A DNA stretch of 64,000 nt, from contig BDIU01000287.1 of NCBI GenBank assembly GCA_002118135.1, positions 558,001 through 622,000 on the forward strand. The letters run 5' to 3'. This stretch comes from Trebouxia sp. TZW2008. Its lineage: Eukaryota > Chlorophyta > Trebouxiophyceae > Trebouxiales > Trebouxiaceae. Below the pieces are notes generated by a model. It was given only the letters and a program-made list of their open reading frames with translations, was not told the origin of the DNA and made no database searches. Position numbers and translations under genes: made by a program. How positions within the stretch are numbered: position 1 is the stretch's first letter; every line of letters starts with the position of its first letter. Below, one piece after another: positions 35,088-47,512 of this stretch.

Positions 35088-36054
35088 TTTTGTGTTGTGT
35101 GAGAGGAGAGCGTGTGCAGCTTCAGGAACTGCTGTTTGATTTGAGGGCAAGCTGCAGCTTGTGTCTCTATGCACGTTTAGCGGTTTTTACACAATGAATG
35201 CAACTGTGAGTGAGAGCCAGTGGTGCTTTTTCTGAGCGCATTAATTTATCATGCTGCCAGCACCTCCCCCTCCCCTTCTGGCCCCCTCAGTTTTTGTCAG
35301 TCTGCAAGATACTGTCAGTCAGTTTGCAGTTACTTCTGGTTGCATCAGATTTTCCACGTACAGGTGGTATGTCAAGACAATTTCGAGCTTTTCTGGGACT
35401 GTCTGGTCTGTTGGATCCAGCTCGTCCTTCAAGGTGTCCTTCAAGCCTTGTCAAGTGAGTCAATTTTATGATGCATTTCAACTCAGAATTCATGTCATGA
35501 AAAACGTGATGAACTGGATGATTTCAAGACAAAGTTTTATGTGCGAAGTATGCTGCGATGTACTGGACTCACAGATGCTTGTGAAGCGCTGTAGTCCTGC
35601 ACGATGGTAATAAATTCGCGTGCTACATCGGAGTCCTTCAATGCACATATTATATGTGGCTGTGCGACGTGAATGGACTGCTCAATTTTTGTGTTTGTGC
35701 ATTGCGAAATGTCAGGAAGCCTGCTGGTAACCAGAGATATCAGCGGGTGTCAGGTCTAGTGCTGTTGTTGTAGCCGTGAGCTAATGTACAGTAAACAGTA
35801 CATGGCTGCTACCGCAACCACATGCTGAGCCACATGTGACAACTGTACTTGTCCCTTGCACTATAACAGCCAGCTAAGCTGAAGAATCGAGCGACTGCAG
35901 AGCAGCCAAAGACGCACATTTTAAATGACATATGCTCTACGAGGTCATCACAAGCCAGCCATGTTCCATTCTCCTGTCGTTACAGCATCTGACTAGGCTT
36001 TCTGTGCCTGCTTTCAGGCACCATTGCTAGTTCTGCGCTTGCTAGCTAAATCAT
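35088..36054. other. Intergenic region between convergent genes
   Basis: 967 bases between the DUF506 and TBC1D31-like stop codons. Only short open frames (up to 119 codons) without motifs. No repeat or RNA recognised. Confidence 0.6.
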
Positions 36055-39000
36055 CTATGCAAGGCTCAGGCTGCTCATGGACTTGTCAGGGCTAACATCT
36101 GTGCTGCTCAGGCTGAATGTGGGCTCAGCCAAGATTTCTGCACTATTCACACTGAAATTGGGGCTTGCAGGTGCCGAGTCTCTCCCCTGACCTTCTTCCG
36201 TGTGTGCATGACCTGATGCAAGTCCCTGATGCAGCACTGCAACCTTGGTACTGTCGGCTTCAGTGTCTGTTGTCATACTGGGCAGCCTCATGCTAGCATC
36301 ACCAGGCCGCTGCCTGTCCTCCTCAGACCTGAGCTCTGCTGCACCTACAGCACATACAAATTTGTTTGCAATCAGCAAAATGCTGTTCCCACTGCTGCTG
36401 ATGACAACGTGAGCCATGTTCTTCACCAGTGCTTTGGTTTTGACATTAGCATGGGCCAGATGGAGACATGGGCAGACAAGAAAACGCGAGCAGAAAACGC
36501 GAGCGAGAAAATCGCGCGTCTGACGCAGGTGGCTTATGCAAGCACAGTGTCGTGGAACCGCTGCAAGGACGTCAAGCATCCTGCCGTTCATCACAGTGAT
36601 TCTCTATACAGCCAGCCCTTGAATACCAAGAAATTTGTCCTTAATCAGCGGTACCAATGCAGTCAGAATGAAGGTACGTTGCCAATTTGTATCATCATCA
36701 CATCGGGCTTGTCTTGACACTCAGCGTTCTTATAAACAGAAGTTATTGTTTACCTGATGCTGCTGCCCTGTGCCTGGATCCATATGCCTGACGCAGCAGT
36801 TCCAAAGTGGCATTTGGATCTGACAGCTCTGAGGAAGCTGTGCTGGAGCTGCTGCCTGAGGATAAGGACTCCTGGGAGAACAGTGAGGACAGGCGCTCAA
36901 ACAGCCCTTGCGTATGCCCCTGGGCCTTGCCTGAGCTGCCCGTCAAGTGGCTTTTCTGTCGCTGACCGCCCAACCTGTGCAGTGAATGCCCCAGTCAAGC
37001 ACTGCCTGCTAGCGTTACCACTGTTTTGATACACATGTAGTGCACAGCCCCAGTGACAGCATGTATGTACTGCATGAATGCAGAAGTCATTTGGTGAGTG
37101 AATGAAGCATGATCTTGCAACCAAACTGAGCGCACAACTTAACACCTGACCGTTGCTCATCAAAATCCATTCATTCTTGTGTGAGTACTTGAGTGCACCA
37201 CGCCAACTGCACTCAGATGGAGAGCAGTACCAGCAAGCCAATTAACCTTGTCTTTCTACATGTTATAGAGATGTTTTCTGTTTCAACTCTTGGTATGTAG
37301 AGGCCATCTTCTTGTAAGATGGGACATGAGTGCAAGACAGACAGCTTAGTCTGCAGCATCACTTTGTTAGACAATGCATGCATGAACAGCTGGAAGGTTA
37401 CAAGACAGGGCTGTTGACTGTGCTCTGGTGCAATGCTCCCTCCTGTGCTGGTAGTGCAGTCTGTGGTCCTGCTTGGTAGTGCTGCTGCAGGGGCTGTTCA
37501 GGCACCTGTGAAGGCAGGAAATCACGCAGCTGCCCTTGAAGGCGCCGTGCCTGATCAGACAAGCGCGCCACCTGCACAGCAAATATGCTGTTTTGTATTG
37601 ATTCTACAAGATTAGACAAGCAGGCCACCTGCTCAGTCAAAATTGCTATTTTGCCGTGACAGAGTCATGCGAACAGATCAGGCAAGCGTGTCACCTACAG
37701 AATAGAAAGCCTTGTTGTGCAAGCCTGGTTCAGACAACCTTGAAACAAAAGAAAGGCTTGTGTTGAAGCATCAATGCTTGCATTACGCAGAACAGTCAAA
37801 ACTACACACAGCAATGACAACAGCCAAGACAAATCAAACACACATCTGCAGATTGCTGATTTCACAAGACTTTGTCAGCCAACAACCCAGCAGTCGATTG
37901 TTGTCACGGGTACATTCTGCAGCTTGTATGGCCACACCTGACTTTGGCAGACTGTGCATTGAAGTTTACCGTCTGCACAAAGAGAGTTAGACATCTGCTG
38001 CGAGGCATCATAATATAAGGACAGAGTCAGGTAAGGCTCAAAGGCTTGCCTGCTTGGCTGCAGTGCGCTCTTTCTTGAGCAGCTGCTGCTCCAGGGTCTG
38101 TAGCTGAGTCTGGCCAGTCTGAGCTGTGTGTGCTAAGTGGGCTACCTGCTCCTTCTGTACACGCTGCCTCCAAGTTGCATCCAGCTGCAAAATCTGCAAC
38201 CAGGGAGACATGCACAACTCAGGTGACAGCTGCATCATTTCTACAGCCTAGAAGACATTTGTGGCGAAATCACAGCTGCAGGATCTGCAGCCAACTAGAC
38301 ATGCGTTAGGCAAACACAAATGCAAGATCTCCTGTCTGCGGCATTGCCAACAACAGAATTGCCTAGTGAGGAAACTGCTTGGTGACCTTCTGTCTCAGTG
38401 CTTGCTGTTGTGTAGGCCACCTATTGCAAACGCTGATAGTTGGAGCTTTCAATAATTGTTTTGCAGAAGTGGTGTCTATGTCCAATCTGGGGCGGGACTG
38501 ACAGTTGGGCTTGTGTCAGTCATGCAAGTTGGCATCATATGTCTAGTCTACTTGCCCAGATAGCATGTGATCAGAACAGCTGCTTTGTGTCAAGCATTAA
38601 CACCATATGAGTGACCAGAACAGCTGCTTTATGTCAAGCATTAACACCACATGTGTGATCAAGCTGCCTGAATAAGATGTGATCAGAACAGCTGATCTGT
38701 GTCAAGCATCAACACCATATGTCTCCTCATGCTGCCTGTACAGCATGCATGATTCTGTGAAATTGATGGACATATGTTTATTGCCATTGTGCAGCACATA
38801 TGGTCAAATTTTAACCGGCTGGCTAAAGCATGTACAGTCTGGCTGCATTTTTTGCTTCCGCAAGAGGAGAGAGCGTGACCTGCTTCTCTCTGTCCAGTGC
38901 AAGCTTGGCCATGGCAGCTTCATGCCGGCGCCGTGCCTCCCCTTCACGCTGGGCCGCCTCATTACTCATCTGCTCTGCCAGGGCTGCCATCTTGATCCGC

Positions 39001-42000
39001 TCCTCTTCCTCCACCAGCCTCTGCTGCTCCCCCACAGCTGTGGCATGCTCCAGACGAGCCTGTGATGACACATCAGCTCACACATTCGATTGATATGTTG
39101 TACGACATTCAATATCATAGTCAGATATGGGGCCTGTCCACACGACGCAGAACATGGTCCGCGTGCGGCTTTCGCCAATGGGAAACCGAACGAAATCGCC
39201 TTTCGATTCGAATTGAATTGGCATTGGTGAAAGCGGCTATTTTTTTGCTTTCAGGAGTTGAAATGGGTTTATTCGCCACGTGCCCGCGAGATGTGAGCTC
39301 AGTAGTATTGAGCTAGTACTCTAAAGTGCAACTCCTGGCCAATGCATTGCTCAATGCTCAGTCGAGGGCTTGCGTCGTGCGGACAACACTAGGCATGAAT
39401 CCGGTTTCAGTGAAGTGATTCTGACTCGATGGTGTGAATGCAATTCACTCGTGTGGACAGGGCCATGAACACACTGATAAAAACATTGACAGTAACAGAA
39501 AACATAAAGTGATACCAATTGTGCCAAATTGTTTAGCTGTTCCATTGAACCTGCAGACAGAGTAATTGTCGGCACATGGGTATTAAACAAATGAAGTTGA
39601 TTACTTCCAACATGCTGTGTTCTGCTGTTGAAACTGAGCTCTTTGCAGGCAGCTACGTTGTGGCTGTGGCACAAAATACCTTGCTGCTGTAAGAAAGCCA
39701 AAACACACAAGGGTGGTCTGTCAGCTATGCATCACAGCTCTTGGCATAGGAGTCAGTTTAAATTGCCTGTATAGCAGCATACATCAGGCAACAAAAGTTT
39801 GGGCAAATGCGTGCACAGGATAGCTGCTGACCTTGACTTCTTCTGCTTGAAGAGTGAGCTGGAAGTTGATGTCCTGATCTCGCTTGCGCTCAGCCTGAGT
39901 CTGCTGCAAAGCTTCTGCTGCCATCTGCTCTTCTTCTGCGTTTGCCCTCTCCAGTTGCCGCCTGCAGGGCAAATTACCAATGACAACAACTAACAGGAAT
40001 CAGAATGGTACTTACTAACAATCAGCGGCGAATTCAGAAAAGGTGTGCATGACTGATGCTGACATCAGTGTGGTGCTTGACAAGATCAGTGATTCGGTTT
40101 GACAGAGAGAAACCCGGGTGATGAGGTCAACATTGACAATACTGATGACAGCGGCAGTCATAATCATGCTGTAACAAGCCCAATGACAATGATAACAGTA
40201 ACCAAAGTATTGATCATGTCAACAAATTACAGTAAGAGCACTGCTAGCAGGCTACTTTCACAGTAGGAGTTGACAGCTGAACAGCAGGATGCACCTGTGT
40301 TCCAGCAGCTGGGCTTCCTTCTGGCGAAGAAGGGCGCTAGCCTGCAGGTCTTGGTGCAGCAGGCGCTGCTGCTGCCGCTCCCTTGCTGCCTCAGCCTGAG
40401 CTGCTGCCTGAGCCCCCTGCCGCCGCCGCTCCTCACCCTCAAACCATGCCCTGTCATTGTCTGCCTGCAACACTAATAGCGTTTTCCCAGTGTAGTGGGC
40501 TCAGAAATTGATGGGCTGCTGCCTCCCTTAACCTCATACCTTGCTTGATCACTGTGTACCTGCATCGCACAAGAAATGATTTTGTATACTGTAAAGCTGC
40601 CTTGCCGCCTCAGCCTGGGCCGCCGCCTGCAACCCCTGCCGCAGCCTCTCCTCACCTTCAAACCATGCCCTGTCATTGTTTGCCTGCAGCCTGGAAGCGA
40701 AGTGGCAATCAAGTCATTAGGCTGCATTGACTCTCATATAATGCCCTGACCCTGTCTTCACTTTTGGTGTCTGCTTTTGACTTGGAAGGCTGCCTGCTGC
40801 CGCCTCTCTTCGCCCCTCATACCATGCCTGGTCATTATCTGCAGTGCACAAGAAATGGTTCCCTCCCCACTGCAGCATTTTAAGCCATCAGCACCTGACG
40901 CAGCTTGTGGGAGTGTCCATGTCATCCGTACTAAGAATAACGAGCGGTTACACGTTCCAGCACATGTGCTAGGTGTGTGTGGCCCAAATCCTATCCCACC
41001 ATGTCATCCATGAGATTGGCATTGCACACATTGAGTGGTGAAAGGCAGTGTAAATGTGGGAGAGCAGCTGCTTGAGCAGCTCTGTACACTGCTACTATCA
41101 GCAGGCAAAACAGCATACACCCTGTAGATTACTTAACTATACTCCTTAATGGAAGGCTTCAGCTGCAAGATTCAGGACCTGGACATCTATGAGGGTTGAG
41201 GTTGGGCAGTACAAAGAGTTTGTCTTGCAGTCAGTCATAGTGGGCAGCAGTACCTTGAGGTGTAGGTAAGCAGCTTCTTGGGCAGCTCTGGCGGCCTGAC
41301 GCTGCCTCTCAGCATCCACGCTATTAGCTGCCGCAGCAGCTGCCTCCTCACTGGCCTTGCGCAGCCTGCGCTCTCTTGCTACCTGCCATCAACAGTAGTC
41401 CCTGTCACACTTGCAATCATGCACTTTGGTTGGTGCAGAACAGCTTCTGACAGACGTTCATGGAATGATTTTATGGATGATTGAGTCTGCACGCCCCTGA
41501 TTGCCTAGGAAGCAGGTGCAATCAAACATTGAGGGCATGCTAACATGCAAAAGACCACGTGCTTCCTTGTACCTATGCTTGCTTCTGCTTATGCCTGCAC
41601 ATGCTTCATGCACTCCTTATGTGCATTAGTAAGCGTGGCAATGCTGCATTGTTGAGTACCTGTTGCAGCTCTGCTTCTTGCTTTAGCTGCTTCTCCAGCA
41701 CAAGGCGGCCAGCTTCTGCCCTGGCTGCTGCCTCAGTTGCTGCAGCAGCTTCTGCAGCCCGCTGCCTCTCAGCCTGCAGTCACTGACCATGAGTGGCGAC
41801 AGCTTGCTGTAACAAGCCCAAATGCTTGAGATTGCAGCTTGATGGGCGAGAGACAAATCAAGAGCTGTGAAGGTGGCAGCTGATTACACATTGCACACTA
41901 CATCGAGTTTCCTAGGAATTAATCAGACGCTGATGCACCGCCTCATACCTGTTCATCAGCTGGGAAACAGCAACGCTTGCAGCTTGTGTCATACTATATG

Positions 42001-44874
42001 ACCTGACATCTGTTGTCATTGACCGCAACAAGTACAACATCACAATGAAAGCCAGTTCAAGCCATTTGATGCATCAACTGAGACATCAAAACGCATGCAG
42101 CTTATGTTACACAACATGATCAAGCAGAAAGTGCAGAGAGACCTGACAACAAGAGACAGTACATCCAGCAAACGTGCTAGGGGTGTGTGGCATGAGTCCT
42201 TTCTCGCCAGGCTAGCTTGAAATGAGTATCATGGTGACGACGTCTGATGTTTGACAGCTGAATGTTGAAAGTCAGACAAGACAATAGACAGCAGACCTGA
42301 TGGTGCCTGACAGAATTCTCTTGCTCTTCTGCTGCCCAGTCAGCCAGCTGGGCGGCCCTTTGGGCTTCCACTGCAGCTTGGCTGCTGGCCACCTCCTGCC
42401 GCAGCTGCACCTTAGCTGCTGCGTGAGTTGCGTCCTGCTGTAGCTGCCAGCTGCGCTGCCCTGCCTCAAACTCCAGAGCCTGCATTGAGATGCAGGCTTG
42501 ACCATCATGGTGCAGGCGCCACAACACATACGTCTTGACATTGAGCCACAATCTGCTGACCAAAACTCGCTACAGATGCTGTCAAAGTGCAGGCACATGT
42601 CAGGCACAAGCACAGGTAGGACAAGGCCTGACTGCAAATACTGGCAAGGTTGGCTGCTTCTGTGTATCAGTGCTGTGCACTGTACACTGGCAGTGAGTCT
42701 TGTCTCCAGCTTTACACTAGGGCAAGAATCATGCTGGGAACAAAAGGCCCTGACCTTGATGGCTTCTTCTTCTGCCTTGGCTTTGAGGATGCGTGCCGCT
42801 TGGCGTTGCCTGTGCTGCAGCTCCTCACGGACAGACTCCACTTCCCTGGTACACTGCTGCTTCAATGCCTGCAGCACAGCTTTCATCACGTCTCACTGAT
42901 GCTGTTGTTTCATGCCCCGCCGCGCAGCAAGCTCTCCCTTGTTTGAGGACTGCTGCACTAAGGGCAAGAGACAAGTAGTTGCAGATGTAAGCAAAAAGGG
43001 CATTCTTTATCAACAGCTTCTGGAGAATTGCCTATGTATCAAGCAGAGCCCTATTTCTGGCTTTGGCTGCGGTCGTTGTGTGAGACTTCAGATCATTCAG
43101 CACTTATACAGTTTAAGATAAGGCGCCTGCCTGCAGCTGTGTTTGGTACGCTTGCTCCATGCTTTCCAGCTGCCTCAAGCGATGCTCCTTGGCAATGTCA
43201 TCCAGCCGTTGAAGCTCTGCTGCCAGTTCATCTTCATGCTGCCTCAGAGCTGCCCTCCTCTCCGTCTCTAGCAGACTCAGCTGCTGCCCTTCCTGCAGAA
43301 ACAGTCCTAGCCATGGGTCTTGCATTGGGCGTTGCCGCATAAATGAAATCTCAGCCGCTGGTGTTTCAGCATTGCAGACACGATCAATGAATCAACCAAT
43401 CAGTCAGTCAATCAATCAATCAGTGGCTTGATCATCTATCAATCATTCAGATTGTGAAGCAAAGGCAGCAATGAGGCGTGAAGGGTGGGAGGGCTGACCC
43501 TGGCAAAGGCCCTCTGCTGCTGGGCTTGGCAGTTGGCTTGCGCCTCTAGCTTGGCTACCACCTGCCTGCGCCGCGCCAGAGCATCCTCTGCTGCTGCTAT
43601 GCGCTCCCTCTCCCCTGCCTGCCGCCACAAACACCAAGACACAGTCAGAGTCAGCCAGCAGAGACGTCTCACACTCACACTCAGGGTCTGCAGACATGTT
43701 GCAAGCCAGCCTTGGAATGAAGGAGATCAAGCTTGGCCACCAGTTGCCTGCGCCGCACCAGAGCAATCTCTGCTGCTGCTATGCGCTCCCTCTCCCCTGC
43801 CTGCCGCCATATACATATTGATTGATGAGCAGCAGTTGCGTGGCAAGGAGCAGACATATGGCAGGTGCACTGAAGAGATGCGCAGGTGAGCGTGAGCAGT
43901 ACAAACGTCATGTCTTGATCCTGCCGGCGTCAGCGTCACTTGCTGCTTGTTACAGACCTTCTGCATACAGCGCTGTGGTGCTGCCAGGCCACAGACTTGA
44001 GCATACTATCAAGCTGCAGTGTCGCATTGAGCACAAGCACAAGCCCTGCTGCAGCTGTCGCACAGCGTTGATTGTCTAGGCTTGCAATGATCAATCGGAC
44101 CATGCAGGCAAGCCTGAAGCTTTCCAGCGACAGGCTTTGCTTGGCTGGTCAATGATGTTGGGCTGGTAGCAGCAAACCACAACAGCATAATCACAGCAAT
44201 GTCGCAGGGCATGGGCTAGCAGGGTCATTACAACCTACATTGGGTAGCTTGATCAAAACAAGTTTCCAAACATGCAACAATGGTCCAACTATTCAGCAGC
44301 TAGTTCTGTGGACACCCCGCCTCAGCACTGCAGCAATCACAGCTGCTTGCACTATGCAACAGCTAGTCAACAGCACTGTCTGACTGTTGCTGGCTGGTTT
44401 TCTCAATGTCACAGACACGAACAGCCTTTGACATGGTGAATGATTGACCTGAGATCCATGACAAGCATCAGAATCAAGACTCACACAAGCAACACAAGAG
44501 GCAGGCAAAGGGAAGAAGTGGTGTGCGCTGAGCATCTGACCTGCAGTTTGACAGCAGAGGCAGGGAAGTGATGGAAGAGGGGGTAGTGGTGACCCCCAGG
44601 GGTCAAGGACTGCAGGGCTTGGGGAGGAGGGCCCACACTCTCTGGTGTGGCATCCCTCAGCTGGTATGCATGTCTGATCACCTGCAGCCATGCTTACAAC
44701 ATTCACTATGTTGACAAGCTTGACTACCCACCCATTTTGGCTCATGACTCTCCTCAGCTGATGTGAATGTCTTATCACTCGCGGCCATGCGCATGATCTG
44801 AAACCACTCCGGCCAAGTTGCTGCCTTATTTGTGCAAGCAACTAGCAACACCGAAAGCTGTGTGTCCACCCAGA

Positions 44875-44925
<51 letters not shown>

Positions 44926-47481
44926 GAAAGGAGAACATCTGGAAGCACCAGATACATGATAGAACAAGAAGAAGATGGAAATAAAGGGTAGAAGAAAAGC
45001 AGGACAAGAATGCAGCCATAGTCACAAGGCAGGGTTTGCCTTATTGAGGTCCAGAGGGTTGCAGCGGCGCATGATGCTGTCCATCTGTGCCATAGTGTTG
45101 GCAGACATGATCTGGCTCCTGAAGTAGACGAAGTACGACAGCAGGAGGAAGAGGAGGAAGGGAGGGCTGTTGCTGAAGACGTGGTCCCACAGCTTGAGCC
45201 AGTCTGCTTTTGACAGGACCTCAGTCAGGGCTGTTGACAGCAGGCCCCAGGCATGCACCTCAATGCCACCAGGACCTGCATTTGCGGCATGGTCTCAACA
45301 AACATGATTTGGCTCCTGAAGTAGACGAAGTATGACAGCAGGAGGAAGAGGAGGAAGGGAGGGCTATTGCTGAAGACGTGGTCCCATAGCTTGAGCCAGT
45401 CTGCCTTGGACAGCACCTCTGTCAGGGCCGTCGCAAGCAGCCCCCAGGCATGCACCTCGAGCCCTCCAGGACCTGCATCAAATCATTTGCTTGACGCTCA
45501 GCTTGCTGTACAAGTGAACTTGGGTGGATTCAGGGGAAACCAGCTGTATTTCAAGTGGATCCTTCCTTCAATCAGTCTGTCTGCTGAAATTGGACCTGCT
45601 GAGCAGCCAGGAATTGATCTGCAGTTGTTTACCAAACATTCTCAATATGAACACAATACAGCCTGCACTTGAGGCTACAAGTCTCATGCTGTCCCAGAGA
45701 TGCTGAAACAAGGTAGTTGAAGTACAGTGTGAACAAAGAGGGCAGACCTGAGGACATGGCTTGGAAGAGTTGGGGGTCATGGAAGGCCAGCAGCTCCCCC
45801 AGCTGACCCAGCAGGGGTAGAGGGGGATGGGGGAAGTGGGTGAACCAGTCTCTGCCCCAATTGCTCAACACACTGGCTATCACCTACGCCAGGCAAAGCC
45901 TAGCCCAATAGCAAAGAAAGCAACAGAGGAGTCAATGCCATGAGGCTGAGTCAGAGCCTCTGTCAAAAGAAGCATTCTGGGACTGAGCTCATGAGCACAC
46001 CAGCAAGACAATCCTCAAGTTTCATGCTGCTTGGCACACAAAATAGTGAATTGTGTGGTGATGTAGACTTTTGATCCACCGTGTAAGTGTGAAGCTGTTT
46101 GGTGCATCATACAAGCAGGCTCATCAACAGGACAGTGCTGTCGCTGAAGTGAAAACATTAGTCACATTGCATAAAACAAAAAGTATTTGTGTCTCAATCA
46201 ACAAGCTGCTGCAGCTGCCTGACATGCATCCTGCATGCAGTCCATGCCTACATCTGTCTCATCCCTAGGCCAGGTCTGCCATGACTCAGTCAGCTGACAG
46301 GTATACAATTGAACAGGCGGTCAAAAGGGAAGGCAAAGGCGGAAAGGCAGCTTCCTCACATGCGCTCTACAAATTAGTCCTGAACACCATGACAAATGAG
46401 AAGGCAAAGGCAGCACAGGCAGCTTAGGGCAGGGGTTGAGCAGGAAAGCAAAGGCAGACAACTAGCTACCTCAAATGCGCTCTCTAAGTCTGCCCTAAAC
46501 AGCCGAACAAAGGGGAAGGCAAAGGCGGGCAGAAAGGCAGCCTCTCCGAACACTGGGGCCCAATGGGCAAGTGCTGAAAGGGTCCTGCCCAGTCGCCGCA
46601 GCAGGGATTTGTCTCCTACTGGATGGTCCTTCTCCAGATGGGCATACGAGGGGTGGGGACGCATGTTGGCGAGACCCTGGAGCACAGCATATGTATACTG
46701 CAAGCATTTTGCATCACATGTTGGTCTAGCACTGGTTCAAAGCATGAGTCAGAGCCAGAGAACATGAAGAAGGTGTGCTGCTACATCAAGCATTGCGTAA
46801 TCAACAAGGGAAGCAAAGCAATATTGACCGGTTGCATGAAACCAGCAAGACACCTCTTGAACACTGGCACATTGCAGCATCATGCTAGGACTCCCACCTG
46901 AAAGGCTTCAGAGTTATGAGGCAGGCGCAGCAGGAAGTCCCACACCAGCAGCCGGTACTTGGCCGGGTACTCACCATACGCCAACAGCAGCTCCTGCACA
47001 CATGCATGTGCCATGTCAACAGCAGCACCTGCAGCTGCAAATCGATGACATCAGCAGCAACAGCAGCACCATCAGCACACACACACACACAGACACGGGC
47101 AAAGAAATCAACAGCAGCTCCTGCACACATACGCATGCATAACTGTTCTGGGCTGTTTTTGGTCAACAGTTAAACCTTGGGCTGCTTGCTGCTTACTTCA
47201 ATGTATGTCTGATCATGACAAGCATTGATCAGACATGCATCAGGTCAACATGTCATTGCAAGCTGCAGACTGAGTCACTGGCTGGCTGAATGATAGCCTG
47301 TTTGCCTGACTGACACAATAGACATCCAAAGTGACTAATGCACACAGCAAGAGACGAGGCGTTTGATGCTGTTGACTGAGTGATTGACTGGCTGACCAAC
47401 TGGTTGACAGCAGGTCACAACAACTGACTGACTGACTGACTGACTGACTAACTGACTGACTGACTGGCTGGCTGACTGACT

Positions 47482-47512
<31 letters not shown>

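Noticed and set aside
36229..36717. 162-codon plus-strand frame near the TBC1D31 3' end
   Set aside because: It overlaps antisense to the phase-consistent last exon of the minus-strand gene and shows no family motif.
44678..45025. Open frame with poly-Ala tract
   Set aside because: It reads the CAG microsatellite in an intron and has no homology.
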